From contig NZ_JARFML010000003.1 in NCBI RefSeq assembly GCF_029167105.1, positions 1 to 64,000 on the forward strand: a stretch of 64,000 nucleotides of DNA, in the 5' to 3' direction. This document shows positions 10,175-19,866 of this stretch, in pieces. The DNA is from Bradyrhizobium yuanmingense. GTDB lineage: Bacteria > Pseudomonadota > Alphaproteobacteria > Rhizobiales > Xanthobacteraceae. The notes beneath the pieces were generated by a model. That model saw only the letters and a list, made by a program, of their open reading frames with translations. It made no database searches and was not told the origin of the DNA. The position numbers were made by a program, and so were the translations under genes. Positions within the stretch are counted from its first letter, which is position 1. Each line of letters begins with the position of its first letter.

Positions 10175-10520
10175 CCCAAGGATTCGAAGGGACGAGGTTA
10201 AACGTATCTGGCGATCTGCGGCACCTCCGTCAGACCAAGACTTTGCGGTGGAGTGATGAGGGGCATCGAGGTCGTGAGCCAGCATCGCTATGCGTGAGCT
10301 ATTAACCGGTCGCTTATGAGGCGGCGACGCGGGAGCTATCGCGCGATCGCAACGATCCGCTGGCAGACCGGCCTCGTCTGCTTCCTCCCTGCACCTAGCC
10401 GCTGTTGGCCAGACCAGCAGCGGCCTCTTTATTGTCCTCCGGGCTGGGGTGTACGACGAGCGAGCCTTCGGGCCGCACGGCCGCCTTTCCTCTTGCGCGC
10501 GGAACGCGTCTTCGAAACGA
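10175..10520. other. Intergenic region between convergent transcription units
   Basis: It lies between the end of the rightward oxidation operon and the end of a leftward LacI-family gene. Apart from a possible hairpin terminator it holds no recognisable gene. Confidence 0.5.
10398..10424 (+). terminator. Possible terminator of the oxidation operon
   Basis: GCCGCTG and CAGCGGC form a 7-bp stem around a 13-base loop, followed by CTCTTTATT on the plus strand. It stands between two convergent units. The stem is short and the T-run imperfect. Confidence 0.4.
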
Positions 10521-11540
10521 TCAGATGCTGATCGACAGATTCTGTGCGGTGATGGTGAGAAACTCAACAGGAGCATTGCTCACATCGACATCGATTAGCC
10601 CGAGACGGCGAAGCACCGTATCTAGCGAGCGGCGCGCCTGGGTCTCTGGCGCACCATCGATGCAGATATCCATCAAACCCGACCGGAGACATTTTGCGGT
10701 GCCCTGACTGAGAGCGTGGCCGATCCAAAATACCTTGGCAGGATGCGCATTCAAAGCCGCCGCAATTCCCTCTCTCCCGGCGCCAACAGTATATAGTCCG
10801 ATAACGCGATTGTCCTCCCGCAACGCTTGCGTGAGCCTTTCTGCCGAGAGAAAATTGTCGTCGTGTCCAAAAATGACAAGGCGGAAATGGTGACCGTCAT
10901 CCGTGTACTGGGTCAGATAGTCGGAGAAACCGCCTATTCGCTCCCTATGTGCCCGGTAGGCTCCGCTGTGGCACATGGCGAGGAAGGTGCCGCTACGCCC
11001 TTGTAGCATGTGAGACATATAGTAGGCGGCAGTCCTTCCCGCCGCATAATTGTCAATACCGATATAGGGCACATCCTCGCCGGCGCTTCCCGTCAGCAAC
11101 TGCACAACTTCCACGCCCGACATGCGGACTTGGCGGATGCTCTCTGTAATTTTCGGATGGTCTGGAGCCAGAACGATGAGACCGGCTCGGCGAATTGGGG
11201 GCTTTGCAATATGTTGGGCAATGGCGGCGATATCATCCTCGCGAACAAACGTTCGGTGCACCAAAATTGTTGGGTCCAGCGAGGCAGAAATTCGCTGGAA
11301 AGTAGCGTTGAGATCCGCATAGAACATCTCGGCCTGCGGCTGAACCAGAAGCACCTCGATCCGAATGATGCCGCTGTGAGGCCTCAATCGCCGATCGCCA
11401 TATTTTAGTTTCTTTGCGGCCTTGATGACTCTTTCAGCTAGCTCGGTCCTGACGCCGCCGCGGTCGTTGAGAACCCGCTCGACGGTTGCAGTCCCGACAT
11501 TCGCTTCTCGCGCAATGTCTCTGATCGTCGGACTATTCAA
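10521..11540 (-). CDS. LacI-family transcriptional regulator
   Basis: 339 residues. The N-terminal helix-turn-helix reads TIRDIAREANVGTATVERVL, with the usual VLNDRG hinge region; Glu replaces the usual Ser after ATV. A periplasmic-binding-protein-like ligand domain follows (LIVLAPDHPKI, YIGIDNYAAGRTAA, HRERIGGFSDYL). It reads leftward, 86 bp after the semialdehyde dehydrogenase gene, as the last gene of a three-gene unit. It probably senses a sugar or sugar acid and controls that unit. Confidence 0.85.
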   Translation of the reverse strand: MNSPTIRDIAREANVGTATVERVLNDRGGVRTELAERVIKAAKKLKYGDRRLRPHSGIIRIEVLLVQPQAEMFYADLNATFQRISASLDPTILVHRTFVREDDIAAIAQHIAKPPIRRAGLIVLAPDHPKITESIRQVRMSGVEVVQLLTGSAGEDVPYIGIDNYAAGRTAAYYMSHMLQGRSGTFLAMCHSGAYRAHRERIGGFSDYLTQYTDDGHHFRLVIFGHDDNFLSAERLTQALREDNRVIGLYTVGAGREGIAAALNAHPAKVFWIGHALSQGTAKCLRSGLMDICIDGAPETQARRSLDTVLRRLGLIDVDVSNAPVEFLTITAQNLSISI

Positions 11541-11626
11541 ATGCCTGCCTCCGGCCTGACTTTGGTCAACTCGGAAATGGGAACGTGCCGCTTAACTTGT
11601 TTACTCCTTCAGGTGTCCTTGTGAGT

Positions 11627-13075
11627 CTACGGACCGTTGCCCTCGAAAGTGTAGGCGGTCTTCACCGATGTATAGAATTCCTGCGCATAGCGGCCTTGCT
11701 CGCGGGATCCATAACTTGAGGCTTTGCGGCCGCCGAATGGCACGTGATAGTCCACGCCGGCCGTCGGTATATTGACCATCACCATGCCGGCCTCTGCGTT
11801 GCGCTTGAAGTGACTGGCGTATTTTAGGCTCGTGGTGCAGATCCCCGACGACAGACCGAACGGCGTGTCGTTAGCGAGTTCAAGCGCCTCGTCGTAGTCC
11901 TTGGCCCGGATCACGGTGGCAACAGGCCCGAAAATCTCCTCGCGCGCCACACGCATCTGGTTGCTCACTTCCGTGAGTAGCGCAGGCGCTAGATAGAATC
12001 CGGGCGCCTCGCGCTTCAGGAGCTTGCCCCCGGCAACAAGCTTGGCGCCTTCTGCCTGGCCAATGCTGATATACGTCAGGTCCTGGTCGAGCTGGCTTTG
12101 GTCCACGACCGGCCCGATATCCGTGCCGGCTTTCAAGGCATCGTCAATGACAAGCCCCCGCATTCGCTCCTGCATGGCGGCCACGAACTGGTCGTGAATG
12201 CCTTCTGTCACAATCAGCCGAGACGAAGCCGTGCAGCGCTGGCCAGTGGAGAAGAAGGCGCTGTTCACCGCACATCCAACCGCCAGCTTCAGATCGGCAT
12301 CATCAAGGACCACCATAGGGTTTTTGCCGCCCATTTCCAGCTGAAGCTTCTTCATCGGCTCCGAAGTGATGCAGCTCTGGGCGATCTTGCGCCCCGTCGG
12401 CACTGAGCCCGTAAAGGAGATGGCAGAAACCTTCGAGCTGCTCAGCATCTTCTCGCCGACGATCGCGCCCCGGCCCATGACAAGGTTGAATACACCTGCC
12501 GGCACTCCGGCGCGCACGATGATCTCGGCGAGCGCATGAGCCGAACCCGGCACGAGCTCGGCAGGCTTGAGCACAATGGTGTTGCCGTAGGCAAGCGCTG
12601 GCGCGATCTTCCAGGCTGGAATTGCGATCGGAAAGTTCCACGGGGTGATGAGCCCGATGACTCCGACCGGCTCGCGGGTGATCTCCACATCCACAGACGG
12701 CCGTACCGATGACAGCTTCTCGCCCGCCACGCGGAGGCACTCGCCGGCGAAGAATTGGAAAATTTGTGCGGCGCGCGTGACCTCGCCGATGCCTTCCGGC
12801 AAGGTCTTTCCCTCCTCACGGGAGAGCAACCGGCCGAGCTCGTCCTTGCGAGCTTGGATCTCATCGCCAACTGCCTTTAGGATGTCGTGCCGAGCCTGAA
12901 TGGTGGAGTGCGACCAAGCGGGAAAAGCATCAGAAGCGGCGGCAATTGCGTGCTCGGTCTCGGTGGCTGAGGCGAGGGCATACTCGCCTACAACGTCGTT
13001 GGTGTTCGACGGGTTGATGTTCGGACAGGCCTCGGCCGCAGCAAGCCACTCGCCGGCAATATAGTTCTTTGTCAT
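11627..13075 (-). CDS. Aldehyde dehydrogenase, probably alpha-ketoglutarate semialdehyde dehydrogenase
   Basis: 482 residues, a usual length for NAD(P)-dependent aldehyde dehydrogenases. Catalytic features: Asn in ITPWNFP, Glu in LQLEMGGKNP, and the nucleophile Cys in STGQRCTASS. EEIFGPVATVI and the C-terminal GMVMVNIPTAGVDYHVPFGG block fit the ketoglutarate semialdehyde dehydrogenase group. The neighbouring DapA-like dehydratase would make its substrate in the non-phosphorylated sugar-acid pathway that ends at 2-oxoglutarate. It lies 92 bp downstream of that gene on the same strand. Confidence 0.85.
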   Translation of the reverse strand: MTKNYIAGEWLAAAEACPNINPSNTNDVVGEYALASATETEHAIAAASDAFPAWSHSTIQARHDILKAVGDEIQARKDELGRLLSREEGKTLPEGIGEVTRAAQIFQFFAGECLRVAGEKLSSVRPSVDVEITREPVGVIGLITPWNFPIAIPAWKIAPALAYGNTIVLKPAELVPGSAHALAEIIVRAGVPAGVFNLVMGRGAIVGEKMLSSSKVSAISFTGSVPTGRKIAQSCITSEPMKKLQLEMGGKNPMVVLDDADLKLAVGCAVNSAFFSTGQRCTASSRLIVTEGIHDQFVAAMQERMRGLVIDDALKAGTDIGPVVDQSQLDQDLTYISIGQAEGAKLVAGGKLLKREAPGFYLAPALLTEVSNQMRVAREEIFGPVATVIRAKDYDEALELANDTPFGLSSGICTTSLKYASHFKRNAEAGMVMVNIPTAGVDYHVPFGGRKASSYGSREQGRYAQEFYTSVKTAYTFEGNGP

Positions 13076-13167
13076 CGATAAGCTTTAAACTCGGATTCAA
13101 TAGTGTATGTGCATAAACGTCCGCCTTGCAGATCATGTCACAGAGTAAGTGACTTCAGCAGAGCGAC

Positions 13168-14097
13168 TCAGCGTCCCCAGCAGAGGGCCAACGGGTTGAC
13201 CCCGCGTGCATGCTCGATCAGCCCGGCTTTCGTTTTGGGATGAATTTGAGCCAAGGGATGCCGCACAGCGTCACATCTGATGACGTTCCCTTCCTTCATC
13301 ACGCTCTTGGCCGCCCGAAGGCCACATTGACGGTTCTCGTAGTTAATCAACGGCAGCACTTTTGCATAAGCTGCAGCCGCGTCCGCGCTCCGACCCGCCT
13401 TATGATTATCGATAACTGGCCGCAACAAATCGGGACAGAGCGCGCTCGACATCGTCCCGGTGGCGCCAGCTTCGAGATCTGCCATCATGGTAATGGCTTC
13501 TTCTCCGTCAAATGGACCAGCTACGGCGGCGTCTCCAGCGTCAATTAAGTCTCGCAGCTTCGCTGCAGCAAAAGGAACTTCGATCTTGAAATAATTAACG
13601 AGCGGCACCTCTCGTGCTAGCCGCACGAGAAAAGGTACAGAAAGCGTTACCCCGCTGAGCGGCGCATCCTGAACCATGATCGGGATTCTAGCCGCATCAG
13701 CAACGCGAGCGAAATGCTCGGTCATGTGGGCTTCGTCAGCCCCGAGTCCTGAGCCGTGGTAAGGTGGCATCAGCATGAGAATGCTTGCGCCTCTTTCGGC
13801 TGCATAGCGCGCGCGCTCCACCGCGATACGAGTGCTGAAATGGCTACAGGTCACCATGACCGGCTTGCGGCCGGCCACATGTGATAGACAGAGGTCAACT
13901 AGCAATCTGCGTTCCTCGTCTGACAACAGGAACTGCTCGGAATAGTTGGCCAGGATACAGATTCCGTCGACCTTCTGATCGATCATGCATTCCAAAACGC
14001 GCCGTTGTCCCTCAACATCAAGATCGGCAGAGTCCGTGAATGGCGTTGGTGCGACGGGAAACAGCCCCTGATAGAGCTCCTTTTTTGGGGATTCCAT
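13168..14097 (-). CDS. DapA-family sugar-acid dehydratase (2-keto-3-deoxyarabonate or 5-keto-4-deoxyglucarate type)
   Basis: 309 residues with the class I aldolase barrel. The N-terminus has GLFPVAPTPFTDSADLDVEG, and the Schiff-base Lys is in VNYFKIEVP. The usual Tyr-Asn-Pro motif of DapA is replaced by VQDAPLSG, as I recall for L-2-keto-3-deoxyarabonate dehydratases. GPFDGEEAITMMADLEAGATG is also typical of that group. With the aldehyde dehydrogenase after it, the pathway would turn a deoxy-keto sugar acid into 2-oxoglutarate. Either a pentonate or the oxidised galacturonate route is possible. The pectinolytic genes at 31-34 kb favour a uronate-derived substrate. Confidence 0.78.
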   Translation of the reverse strand: MESPKKELYQGLFPVAPTPFTDSADLDVEGQRRVLECMIDQKVDGICILANYSEQFLLSDEERRLLVDLCLSHVAGRKPVMVTCSHFSTRIAVERARYAAERGASILMLMPPYHGSGLGADEAHMTEHFARVADAARIPIMVQDAPLSGVTLSVPFLVRLAREVPLVNYFKIEVPFAAAKLRDLIDAGDAAVAGPFDGEEAITMMADLEAGATGTMSSALCPDLLRPVIDNHKAGRSADAAAAYAKVLPLINYENRQCGLRAAKSVMKEGNVIRCDAVRHPLAQIHPKTKAGLIEHARGVNPLALCWGR

Positions 14098-14445
14098 GAG
14101 TCAAGATCTCTCTTTGCGAATGAGGAGCACTGGGACGAGCAGCTGGTGTAGGGCGCATCGATCCGGGATCGTGAATGTTCCTATGGCTCTCGAGCAGTAT
14201 GTGAAAAATGGCGTTAAGCATTGGCCCCGAGCAATCCGCCACGCATTACTGTGGGCGATAGGGGGTTATGATATTTGGGCGAATACCGGTGTCAGCCCTG
14301 CTGTCCGGCCGCAATTGGCCGCGGGTGGTGCGAACACCGATAAGGAGCTTGCGAAGCGCCACGAACGACTGTCCTTCGAGCTGTGGGTTTAATGGCACGT
14401 AGTCTCCGTTTCTGCCGACCAGACGACATGCGCATGCGTCTTTTG
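14098..14445. other. Upstream region of the dehydratase unit
   Basis: About 350 bp between the leftward dehydratase gene and the end of the second LacI gene. It must contain the promoter of the leftward unit. I see no convincing ORF and no clear copy of the LacI-type operator found around 15.6 kb. Confidence 0.4.
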
Positions 14446-15495
14446 TCATTGCCGACCTCGCGCGGGCGCAGTTGATTCTCGGACGATCAAGCGCGTTTCG
14501 AGCTCCACTCTGGAATGTATGTCGAGCGAATTTTGGTCTGCCAAAAAGTAATTAGCTGCCTGTTCGCCCATCACTCGAGCCGGAACGTCTACTGTCGTTA
14601 GACCGGGCGTGAGGTATTCGGCGATATCGAGATTATCAAAACCAATCATCGATATGTCTTGAGGTACGCGCAGTCCTGCATCCCTGCAGCCGCGCAAAGC
14701 TCCGACGGCAAGCACGTCGCTGCCGCAAAATATCGCCGATACATCTCTATTTTGATTGAGAATGATCTTAGCTGCGGCTCGGCCGCGGCTGAATTCGTAC
14801 GGCGATTCCACTACGATAATGCTGGAGCGGTCTATCCCACGACGTTCAGCCATTGCGAGGAAGCCCTCAAGACGACCAGATGCACGATCGTTCTCGCGCG
14901 TTACACCAGCTATGACTGCAAGATTTTTGTGACCGAGGTCTGCAAGGTAGTTTGCTGCCAGAGCCCCGCCACTGCGATTGTCAAAACCCATGCTGGGAAT
15001 CGAAGCATCTTCCGAGAGGGCATAGGTGACGGCAAATCTTACCTTATGTTCGCGCAGCAGCTTGAGGGTTTCCTTTCGATGACAAGTGCCCACGAGAACA
15101 ATGCCATCCACGCCTTTTTCAATGAGATTGCGCACAACGCGAATTTCTCGGTCGAGATCGTAACCCGTTGCAGAGTAGACCAGCGACGCACCCGCGGGCG
15201 CTAGCCGGCTCTCCAGGCCTTCCAGCATTCGAGTGAAAATCGCACTGTCTAGTGTCGGAACTATCAAGCCGATCAGCCGGGAGCGCGAGGATCGCAGCGC
15301 GCGTGCTGATCCGTTGGGAACGTAGCCGAGCTCATCAACGATCCGCAGAATGCGCTCTCTTAAACCGATCGCGACGGTTTCGGGTCGATTCAACACTCGG
15401 GAAACTGTGGCGATAGAACAGCCGGCCCGCTTAGCTATCTCCACCACGGTCGGTGATTGCCTTTGCTCCACACGAGCGATTTTTTCCACAGCCAT
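14446..15495 (-). CDS. LacI-family transcriptional regulator (GntR/KdgR-like)
   Basis: 349 residues when started at the ATG at 15495 (MAVEKIARVEQ), preceded by a GAGGAAG ribosome site; an upstream ATG at 15564 is in frame but poorly placed. The helix-turn-helix reads TVVEIAKRAGCSIATVSRVL with the hinge ARALRSSRSRLIGLIVP. The effector domain is complete (FDNLDIAEYLTPGLTTVDVP near the end). It is divergent from the CoA-transferase gene, and two LacI-type palindromes stand in the gap. It is therefore the likely regulator of itself and of the rightward catabolic run. Confidence 0.88.
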   Translation of the reverse strand: MAVEKIARVEQRQSPTVVEIAKRAGCSIATVSRVLNRPETVAIGLRERILRIVDELGYVPNGSARALRSSRSRLIGLIVPTLDSAIFTRMLEGLESRLAPAGASLVYSATGYDLDREIRVVRNLIEKGVDGIVLVGTCHRKETLKLLREHKVRFAVTYALSEDASIPSMGFDNRSGGALAANYLADLGHKNLAVIAGVTRENDRASGRLEGFLAMAERRGIDRSSIIVVESPYEFSRGRAAAKIILNQNRDVSAIFCGSDVLAVGALRGCRDAGLRVPQDISMIGFDNLDIAEYLTPGLTTVDVPARVMGEQAANYFLADQNSLDIHSRVELETRLIVRESTAPARGRQ

Positions 15496-15548
15496 TGAGC
15501 CTATTTCTTCCTCGCGAGCCCTTGAACGCTGCGCGTGACACCATTTGT

Positions 15549-15564
15549 ATGAAATCGTTACCAT
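15549..15564. promoter_or_regulatory. LacI-type operator, copy 1
   Basis: ATGAAATCGTTACCAT is an imperfect palindrome with the central CGTT and ATG/CAT ends typical of LacI/GalR operators. It lies 54 bp before the LacI gene start and resembles the sites at 15677 and 18440. Confidence 0.5.
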
Positions 15565-15676
15565 AATACGGCGAACGAGTGAACTGAAATAATGCGCGAG
15601 AATGCCGGTTAGTTGGGGCCAAACAGGCCAAGTTCGTCATTGTATCAATATTCCTCTTGCGCAACGAAAGTCGTTC

Positions 15677-15692
15677 ATGTAAACCTTTTCAT
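15677..15692. promoter_or_regulatory. LacI-type operator, copy 2
   Basis: ATGTAAACCTTTTCAT differs at two positions from a perfect ATGTAAACGTTTACAT palindrome. It lies between the LacI gene and the CoA-transferase, about 105 bp before the chosen CoA-transferase start. Confidence 0.6.
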
Positions 15693-15797
15693 AAATTGAG
15701 CTCATCGGGGCGGGTGCGTTCGGCATCCGGCGTTGTGTGCGAGGCAAAGCTTGGGCGGTCAGACGTAATGAGTCTGCGTTCGGGCATTGGAGAAGGT

Positions 15798-17390
15798 ATG
15801 CAAGCGAAGAACAGGCGGACGGGCGAGGTGCCAATTGTTACGGCTAGGCAAGCCGTATCACTGATCTCCGATGGCGATTGCGTCTATTTCGGCGGTTCAG
15901 CCGGGGTCGCTATCCCGGAGCTAATCATCGATGCGCTCCGTGACATTCATTCCGAGCAGGGTTCGCCTAAGAACTTGATGCTCGTTGGTACGGTGGCCAT
16001 CGGTGATTGGGCCACGACCGGGTTCAACAAATTGGCGGCCCCCGGGCTGGTTCGCCGGGTTGTGGCGAGCGGTTTGAACAATTGCCCAGCGCTTGGACGC
16101 CGGGCGCTAGCCAACGAAATTGAAGCATACACTCTTCCCCAGGGAGTCCTGGCGCAGCTTGCTCGTGAAAACGCGGCTGGGCGCCCCGGTGTAATCACGA
16201 AAGTTGGGCTCCGGACATTCGCCGATCCTCGCATTGGCGGCTGCAGGCAGAGCGAGTGCAGCAAAGAGGACATGGTTGCTGTCGTCGATATCGAGGGAGA
16301 AGAGCACCTGCTCTATAAGACTTTCCCGATCCAAGTCGCGATCCTGAGGGGCAGCATTGCGGACGAGAAGGGAAATATCTCACTCGAGGACGAGGCATAT
16401 GTCGGGGAAAGCATGTCGATCGCAGCTGCAACGCGGCGGTCGGGTGGAATAGTCATTGTGCAGGTCAAGCGGGTCGCCGCCTCCAATACGCTAAATCAAC
16501 GAGAAGTAAGAATCCCTGGTGTCCTGGTCGACTACCTTGTCGTCGATCCCAAGCAGCGACAGACTTATGCGACGGAGTATAGTCCGGCCTATGCGGGAAA
16601 AATGCGCGTGCCGGACGGCAAAATCGCCGCTCTGCCGTTCGACGTGAGAAAGGTAATCGCGCGCCGGGCGGCGCTCGAGTTGACCCCCGGAGCGACCGTC
16701 AACATCGGCTATGGTATCTCGAACGGGATTGCGGTCATCGCCGCCGAAGAAGGCATTTACCGCTCAGTCACACTGACGGCAGAGCAGGGGGTGATCGGCG
16801 GCATCCCTGCCCCCGGACAGGATGCCGGAGCTGGCACGAACTACGACATGATAGCGCCGCAACCGGATCAGTTCGATTTTTATGACGGCGGCGGGCTCGA
16901 CATCGCATTCCTGTCTTCTGCGGAGGTTGATCGGCACGGCAACGTCAATGTGAGCCGCTTCGGCGACAAGATCATAGGTCCTGGCGGGTTCATAAACATC
17001 AGTCAGGGCGCTCGAAAAGTCGTGTTCTCCGGTACCCTCACAGCGTCGGGATTGAAGGCGTTCCCGCAGAGCGGTTCTCTCGTTATTGGGAATGAGGGAA
17101 AGGTCAGAAAATGGGTGAAGGACGTCTACCAGATCACGTTCAGTGGCGCGTTTGCGAAAGAGCGACAGCAAGAGGTCGTATTCATTACCGAGCGAGCCGT
17201 GTTCAAGCTTACGGCCAGCGGCCTGATGCTAACCGAAGTCGCGCCTGGCATATCGGTGGAAAAGCATGTGCTGCCGAACATTGAATTCGAGATAGCCGTG
17301 TCGCCGCAACTAAAGCTGATGGATGCAAGGATTTTCAAGGATGAGCCAATGAATTTGGCCGCCGGATTCCACGGTCGCGCACCGGCGTAA
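15798..17390 (+). CDS. Acyl-CoA:acetate/propionate CoA-transferase family protein (fused alpha-beta)
   Basis: About 530 residues from the ATG at 15798, which follows GGAGAAGG; the frame is open to 15657, but the extra N-terminus matches nothing I recognise. Both halves of a family I CoA-transferase are present: the N-terminal half with VYFGGSAGVAIPELIIDAL, and the C-terminal half with the catalytic Glu in TLTAEQGVIGGIPAPG. DRHGNVNVSRFGDKIIGPGG follows. It moves CoA between short-chain acids. The enoyl-CoA hydratase gene starts 13 bp later, so the two form an operon. Confidence 0.85.
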   Translation: MQAKNRRTGEVPIVTARQAVSLISDGDCVYFGGSAGVAIPELIIDALRDIHSEQGSPKNLMLVGTVAIGDWATTGFNKLAAPGLVRRVVASGLNNCPALGRRALANEIEAYTLPQGVLAQLARENAAGRPGVITKVGLRTFADPRIGGCRQSECSKEDMVAVVDIEGEEHLLYKTFPIQVAILRGSIADEKGNISLEDEAYVGESMSIAAATRRSGGIVIVQVKRVAASNTLNQREVRIPGVLVDYLVVDPKQRQTYATEYSPAYAGKMRVPDGKIAALPFDVRKVIARRAALELTPGATVNIGYGISNGIAVIAAEEGIYRSVTLTAEQGVIGGIPAPGQDAGAGTNYDMIAPQPDQFDFYDGGGLDIAFLSSAEVDRHGNVNVSRFGDKIIGPGGFINISQGARKVVFSGTLTASGLKAFPQSGSLVIGNEGKVRKWVKDVYQITFSGAFAKERQQEVVFITERAVFKLTASGLMLTEVAPGISVEKHVLPNIEFEIAVSPQLKLMDARIFKDEPMNLAAGFHGRAPA

Positions 17391-17403
17391 AGGAGAGGCC
17401 GAC

Positions 17404-18186
17404 GTGAAGTTCGTTACAAGAGATTACGTGGACAAGGTCGAGATTCTCGCAATGAATAGGCCAGAGCGGCGCAACGCTCTGGGTGAAGATATCCTCAAAG
17501 ATCTGCATGAAACGGTAGATAGGGCGGCCAACGATAAAGACGTCAATGTGATAATGCTCGCCGGAAACGGCCCCGGTTTCTCAGCCGGTGCAGACCTAAA
17601 GGATTTTTCGGCCGGCGACATCAACGACACCTTTGACCTCAATCGCCGACTGGGCGCGTTTGTACGCTCTCTCGCTCTTGTCAGAAAGCCTGTCGTCTGT
17701 GCTGTTGATGGGTTTGCCTTGGGCGGCGGCTTCATGCTCGCAGCCTCGTGCGACGTTATCGTAACAGCTCCAGTAACGCGCTGGCATTTGCCGGAGGTTT
17801 CACTAGGCTGGTTGCCCGGCTTCGGGCTGGATACTTTAGCTGCGCGCGTTGGACCGTTTGCAGCTCGCTCCTTGAGCTGGAGCCCGACCGCGATCGACGG
17901 CGTGGAGGCTCACAGGTTGGGGCTGGCTGACATCCTGTCGCTTCCAACGGAAACTGCTCGCGAGGTGGCGCTTCGCTACGCCAAAAACCTGGCGGCAATG
18001 CCGGCTCACGCGGTGCTGACCACGAAACAATTCTTTTCAACATCGGTGACCGCGAGAGCAGAAGTGATGGATGACTTGGCCAATCGCTACTTCGCTCAGG
18101 ACATCCTCCATGAGACCGCACGAACGAGTCTGCAACGCTTTCTCCCGAAGAAGACCGCCGGCGCCGAGGTTGTTCGCAAGGAATGA
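17404..18186 (+). CDS. Enoyl-CoA hydratase/isomerase family protein
   Basis: 260 residues, the usual length for crotonases. It has the first oxyanion-hole motif GPGFSAGADLKDF (about residues 57-69) and the second, VDGFALGGGFMLAASCD (about 100-116). Glu in HLPEVSLGWLPG is at the usual catalytic position. It lies 13 bp after the CoA-transferase with a GGAGAGG ribosome site between, and probably acts on the CoA ester formed by that enzyme. Confidence 0.88.
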   Translation: MKFVTRDYVDKVEILAMNRPERRNALGEDILKDLHETVDRAANDKDVNVIMLAGNGPGFSAGADLKDFSAGDINDTFDLNRRLGAFVRSLALVRKPVVCAVDGFALGGGFMLAASCDVIVTAPVTRWHLPEVSLGWLPGFGLDTLAARVGPFAARSLSWSPTAIDGVEAHRLGLADILSLPTETAREVALRYAKNLAAMPAHAVLTTKQFFSTSVTARAEVMDDLANRYFAQDILHETARTSLQRFLPKKTAGAEVVRKE

Positions 18187-18439
18187 TTTGAACCACGTTC
18201 CCGAGTTTCTCATCTTCGTCGAAGCGCCTGTTGCGAAACTTTGCTGTCAGGAGGCTTGGCGATCGAGCGGCTCGCAATCCGACCTGTGTTCACCACCGAT
18301 GATCAAAAGGAGGGCATGGTTGCCTTCGTCGAATGGGCCGCCGCCATTCTCCAGAGGCTGACGCACGGGCAATACTCAGATCGCCCATGACTCAGCACTC
18401 GTCTTCGCGGCAGCACTTCACGGTGCTGCTTGTGCCGAA

Positions 18440-18455
18440 ATGTAAACGTTTTCAA
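18440..18455. promoter_or_regulatory. LacI-type operator, copy 3
   Basis: ATGTAAACGTTTTCAA shares 14 of 16 bases with the copy at 15677. It lies 18 bp before the transporter start, where it could block transcription or translation initiation of that gene. Confidence 0.6.
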
Positions 18456-18473
18456 CAAAAATGGAGGGAAGGA

Positions 18474-19820
18474 ATGACCAGTATCGTTGAGCCCATCGCT
18501 TCAGCCGCGCAGCAAACCGTGCCGCCGGGTGCGTCACGTGAAAAACAGGTTGCTACTCGGAGCATGACCATTGCCCTGGGGGGTGGCGTAGCGCTGGAGT
18601 GGTACGACTGGACCGTCTACGGAATGATGGCGTCTTTTCTGTCGCCACTCTTCTTTCCTTCCAGCGATCCCACGACCTCGCTGCTCGCCGCACTTGCCGT
18701 ATACGGCGCCGGCTTCTTCGCGCGACCTGTGGGAGCAGCGGTACTCGGTCCTATTGCCGACCGCGTCAGCCATAAGCGGGTGATGATGATCTCCATCACC
18801 GCAATGGCCTTGTGCTCGTTGCTAATTTCGGTCCTGCCTGGCTATAGCGAGCTTGGTGTGGCAGCGGCGGTGATATTGCTGCTCGTTCGGCTCATCCAAG
18901 GGCTCGCCACCGGCGCTGAAGCGGGCGTTGCGAACTCGATTGCGATCGAACTTGCCCCACCGGGCAAAGAGGGACAGTATCTTGGTCTGATCAGTGGCAC
19001 ATTTATCCAGCTCGGCGTCTTCGCATCCAGCTTGGTCGCCTTTCTCGTGAGTGCCTCTGTAGCTCCCGAAACAATGCACGGATGGGCTTGGCGGCTGCCC
19101 TTTGCCTTCGGCGGAGCACTCGGCTTGCTGATCATCTATTTGCGGAGCAAACTGCCGGAGACCTTGATCAAGCACGCCATGCATCGCGACGAACTGTCGC
19201 GAACTCAGGAGACCACAGGCGACGTGTGGAAGACGCTCTGGAGCGTACGGCTTTCGCTGCTCGCTGTCATCCTGGTCGTCGGAGCGGTGCAGATCGCGAA
19301 TTATGCCTGGAATGCAGGTTTGCCAAACCTTGCCAACGGGGTGTTCAAGGAGAACAGCACCTGGGTGTACGGGATCACGACTCTCATGGGCCTGATCTGG
19401 ATCGTCACAGCCCCCTTGGTGGGCGCCTTTGCAGACAAGATCAGACCCTCACGCGCATTCACGCTGCTGCGGCTGCTGCTCGTCGCGTGCTTCTTCCTCA
19501 CGTTGGCCTATTCCGAGAAGAGCATTTCCACGTTCTTCTTCGTGATGGTGTTTGGCGGCGCAATCGTCGGCTTCAACATGGCGCTCTACAACTTCATCGC
19601 AACGACGCTGATGCCACGTGCGGTGCGTACGACCGGTATCGCCGTCGGGTATGCGCTCGGGGTGTCGCTGTTTGGCGGAACATCACCCTATTTGCTGGTG
19701 TGGTTGCAGCATGCGCAGATGGCCTGGATGTTTCCCGTCTACGGATCGGTGGTCGCGGTGCTGAGCGTTGCTATTTATCACGTCGCGAAAAAGCGAGGCC
19801 ACGTCTACATCGGCGAGTGA
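18474..19820 (+). CDS. MFS transporter, metabolite:proton symporter (MHS) group
   Basis: 448 residues from the ATG at 18474, preceded by GGAGGGAAGG. The N-terminus is typical of the MHS group (ALGGGVALEWYDWTVYGMMA), followed by PVGAAVLGPIADRVSHKRVM between helices 2 and 3, and LIQGLATGAEAGVANS. About 12 membrane segments can be read. Members of this group import organic acids such as citrate, shikimate, ketoglutarate or sugar acids. The LacI-type operator in front and the GH88 gene 46 bp behind suggest uptake of an uronate-derived acid. Confidence 0.87.
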   Translation: MTSIVEPIASAAQQTVPPGASREKQVATRSMTIALGGGVALEWYDWTVYGMMASFLSPLFFPSSDPTTSLLAALAVYGAGFFARPVGAAVLGPIADRVSHKRVMMISITAMALCSLLISVLPGYSELGVAAAVILLLVRLIQGLATGAEAGVANSIAIELAPPGKEGQYLGLISGTFIQLGVFASSLVAFLVSASVAPETMHGWAWRLPFAFGGALGLLIIYLRSKLPETLIKHAMHRDELSRTQETTGDVWKTLWSVRLSLLAVILVVGAVQIANYAWNAGLPNLANGVFKENSTWVYGITTLMGLIWIVTAPLVGAFADKIRPSRAFTLLRLLLVACFFLTLAYSEKSISTFFFVMVFGGAIVGFNMALYNFIATTLMPRAVRTTGIAVGYALGVSLFGGTSPYLLVWLQHAQMAWMFPVYGSVVAVLSVAIYHVAKKRGHVYIGE

Positions 19821-19866
19821 TGTGTTAGCTGCTCCGCGGAGCGCGAGAGCTTTCTTGGGAGAAACT

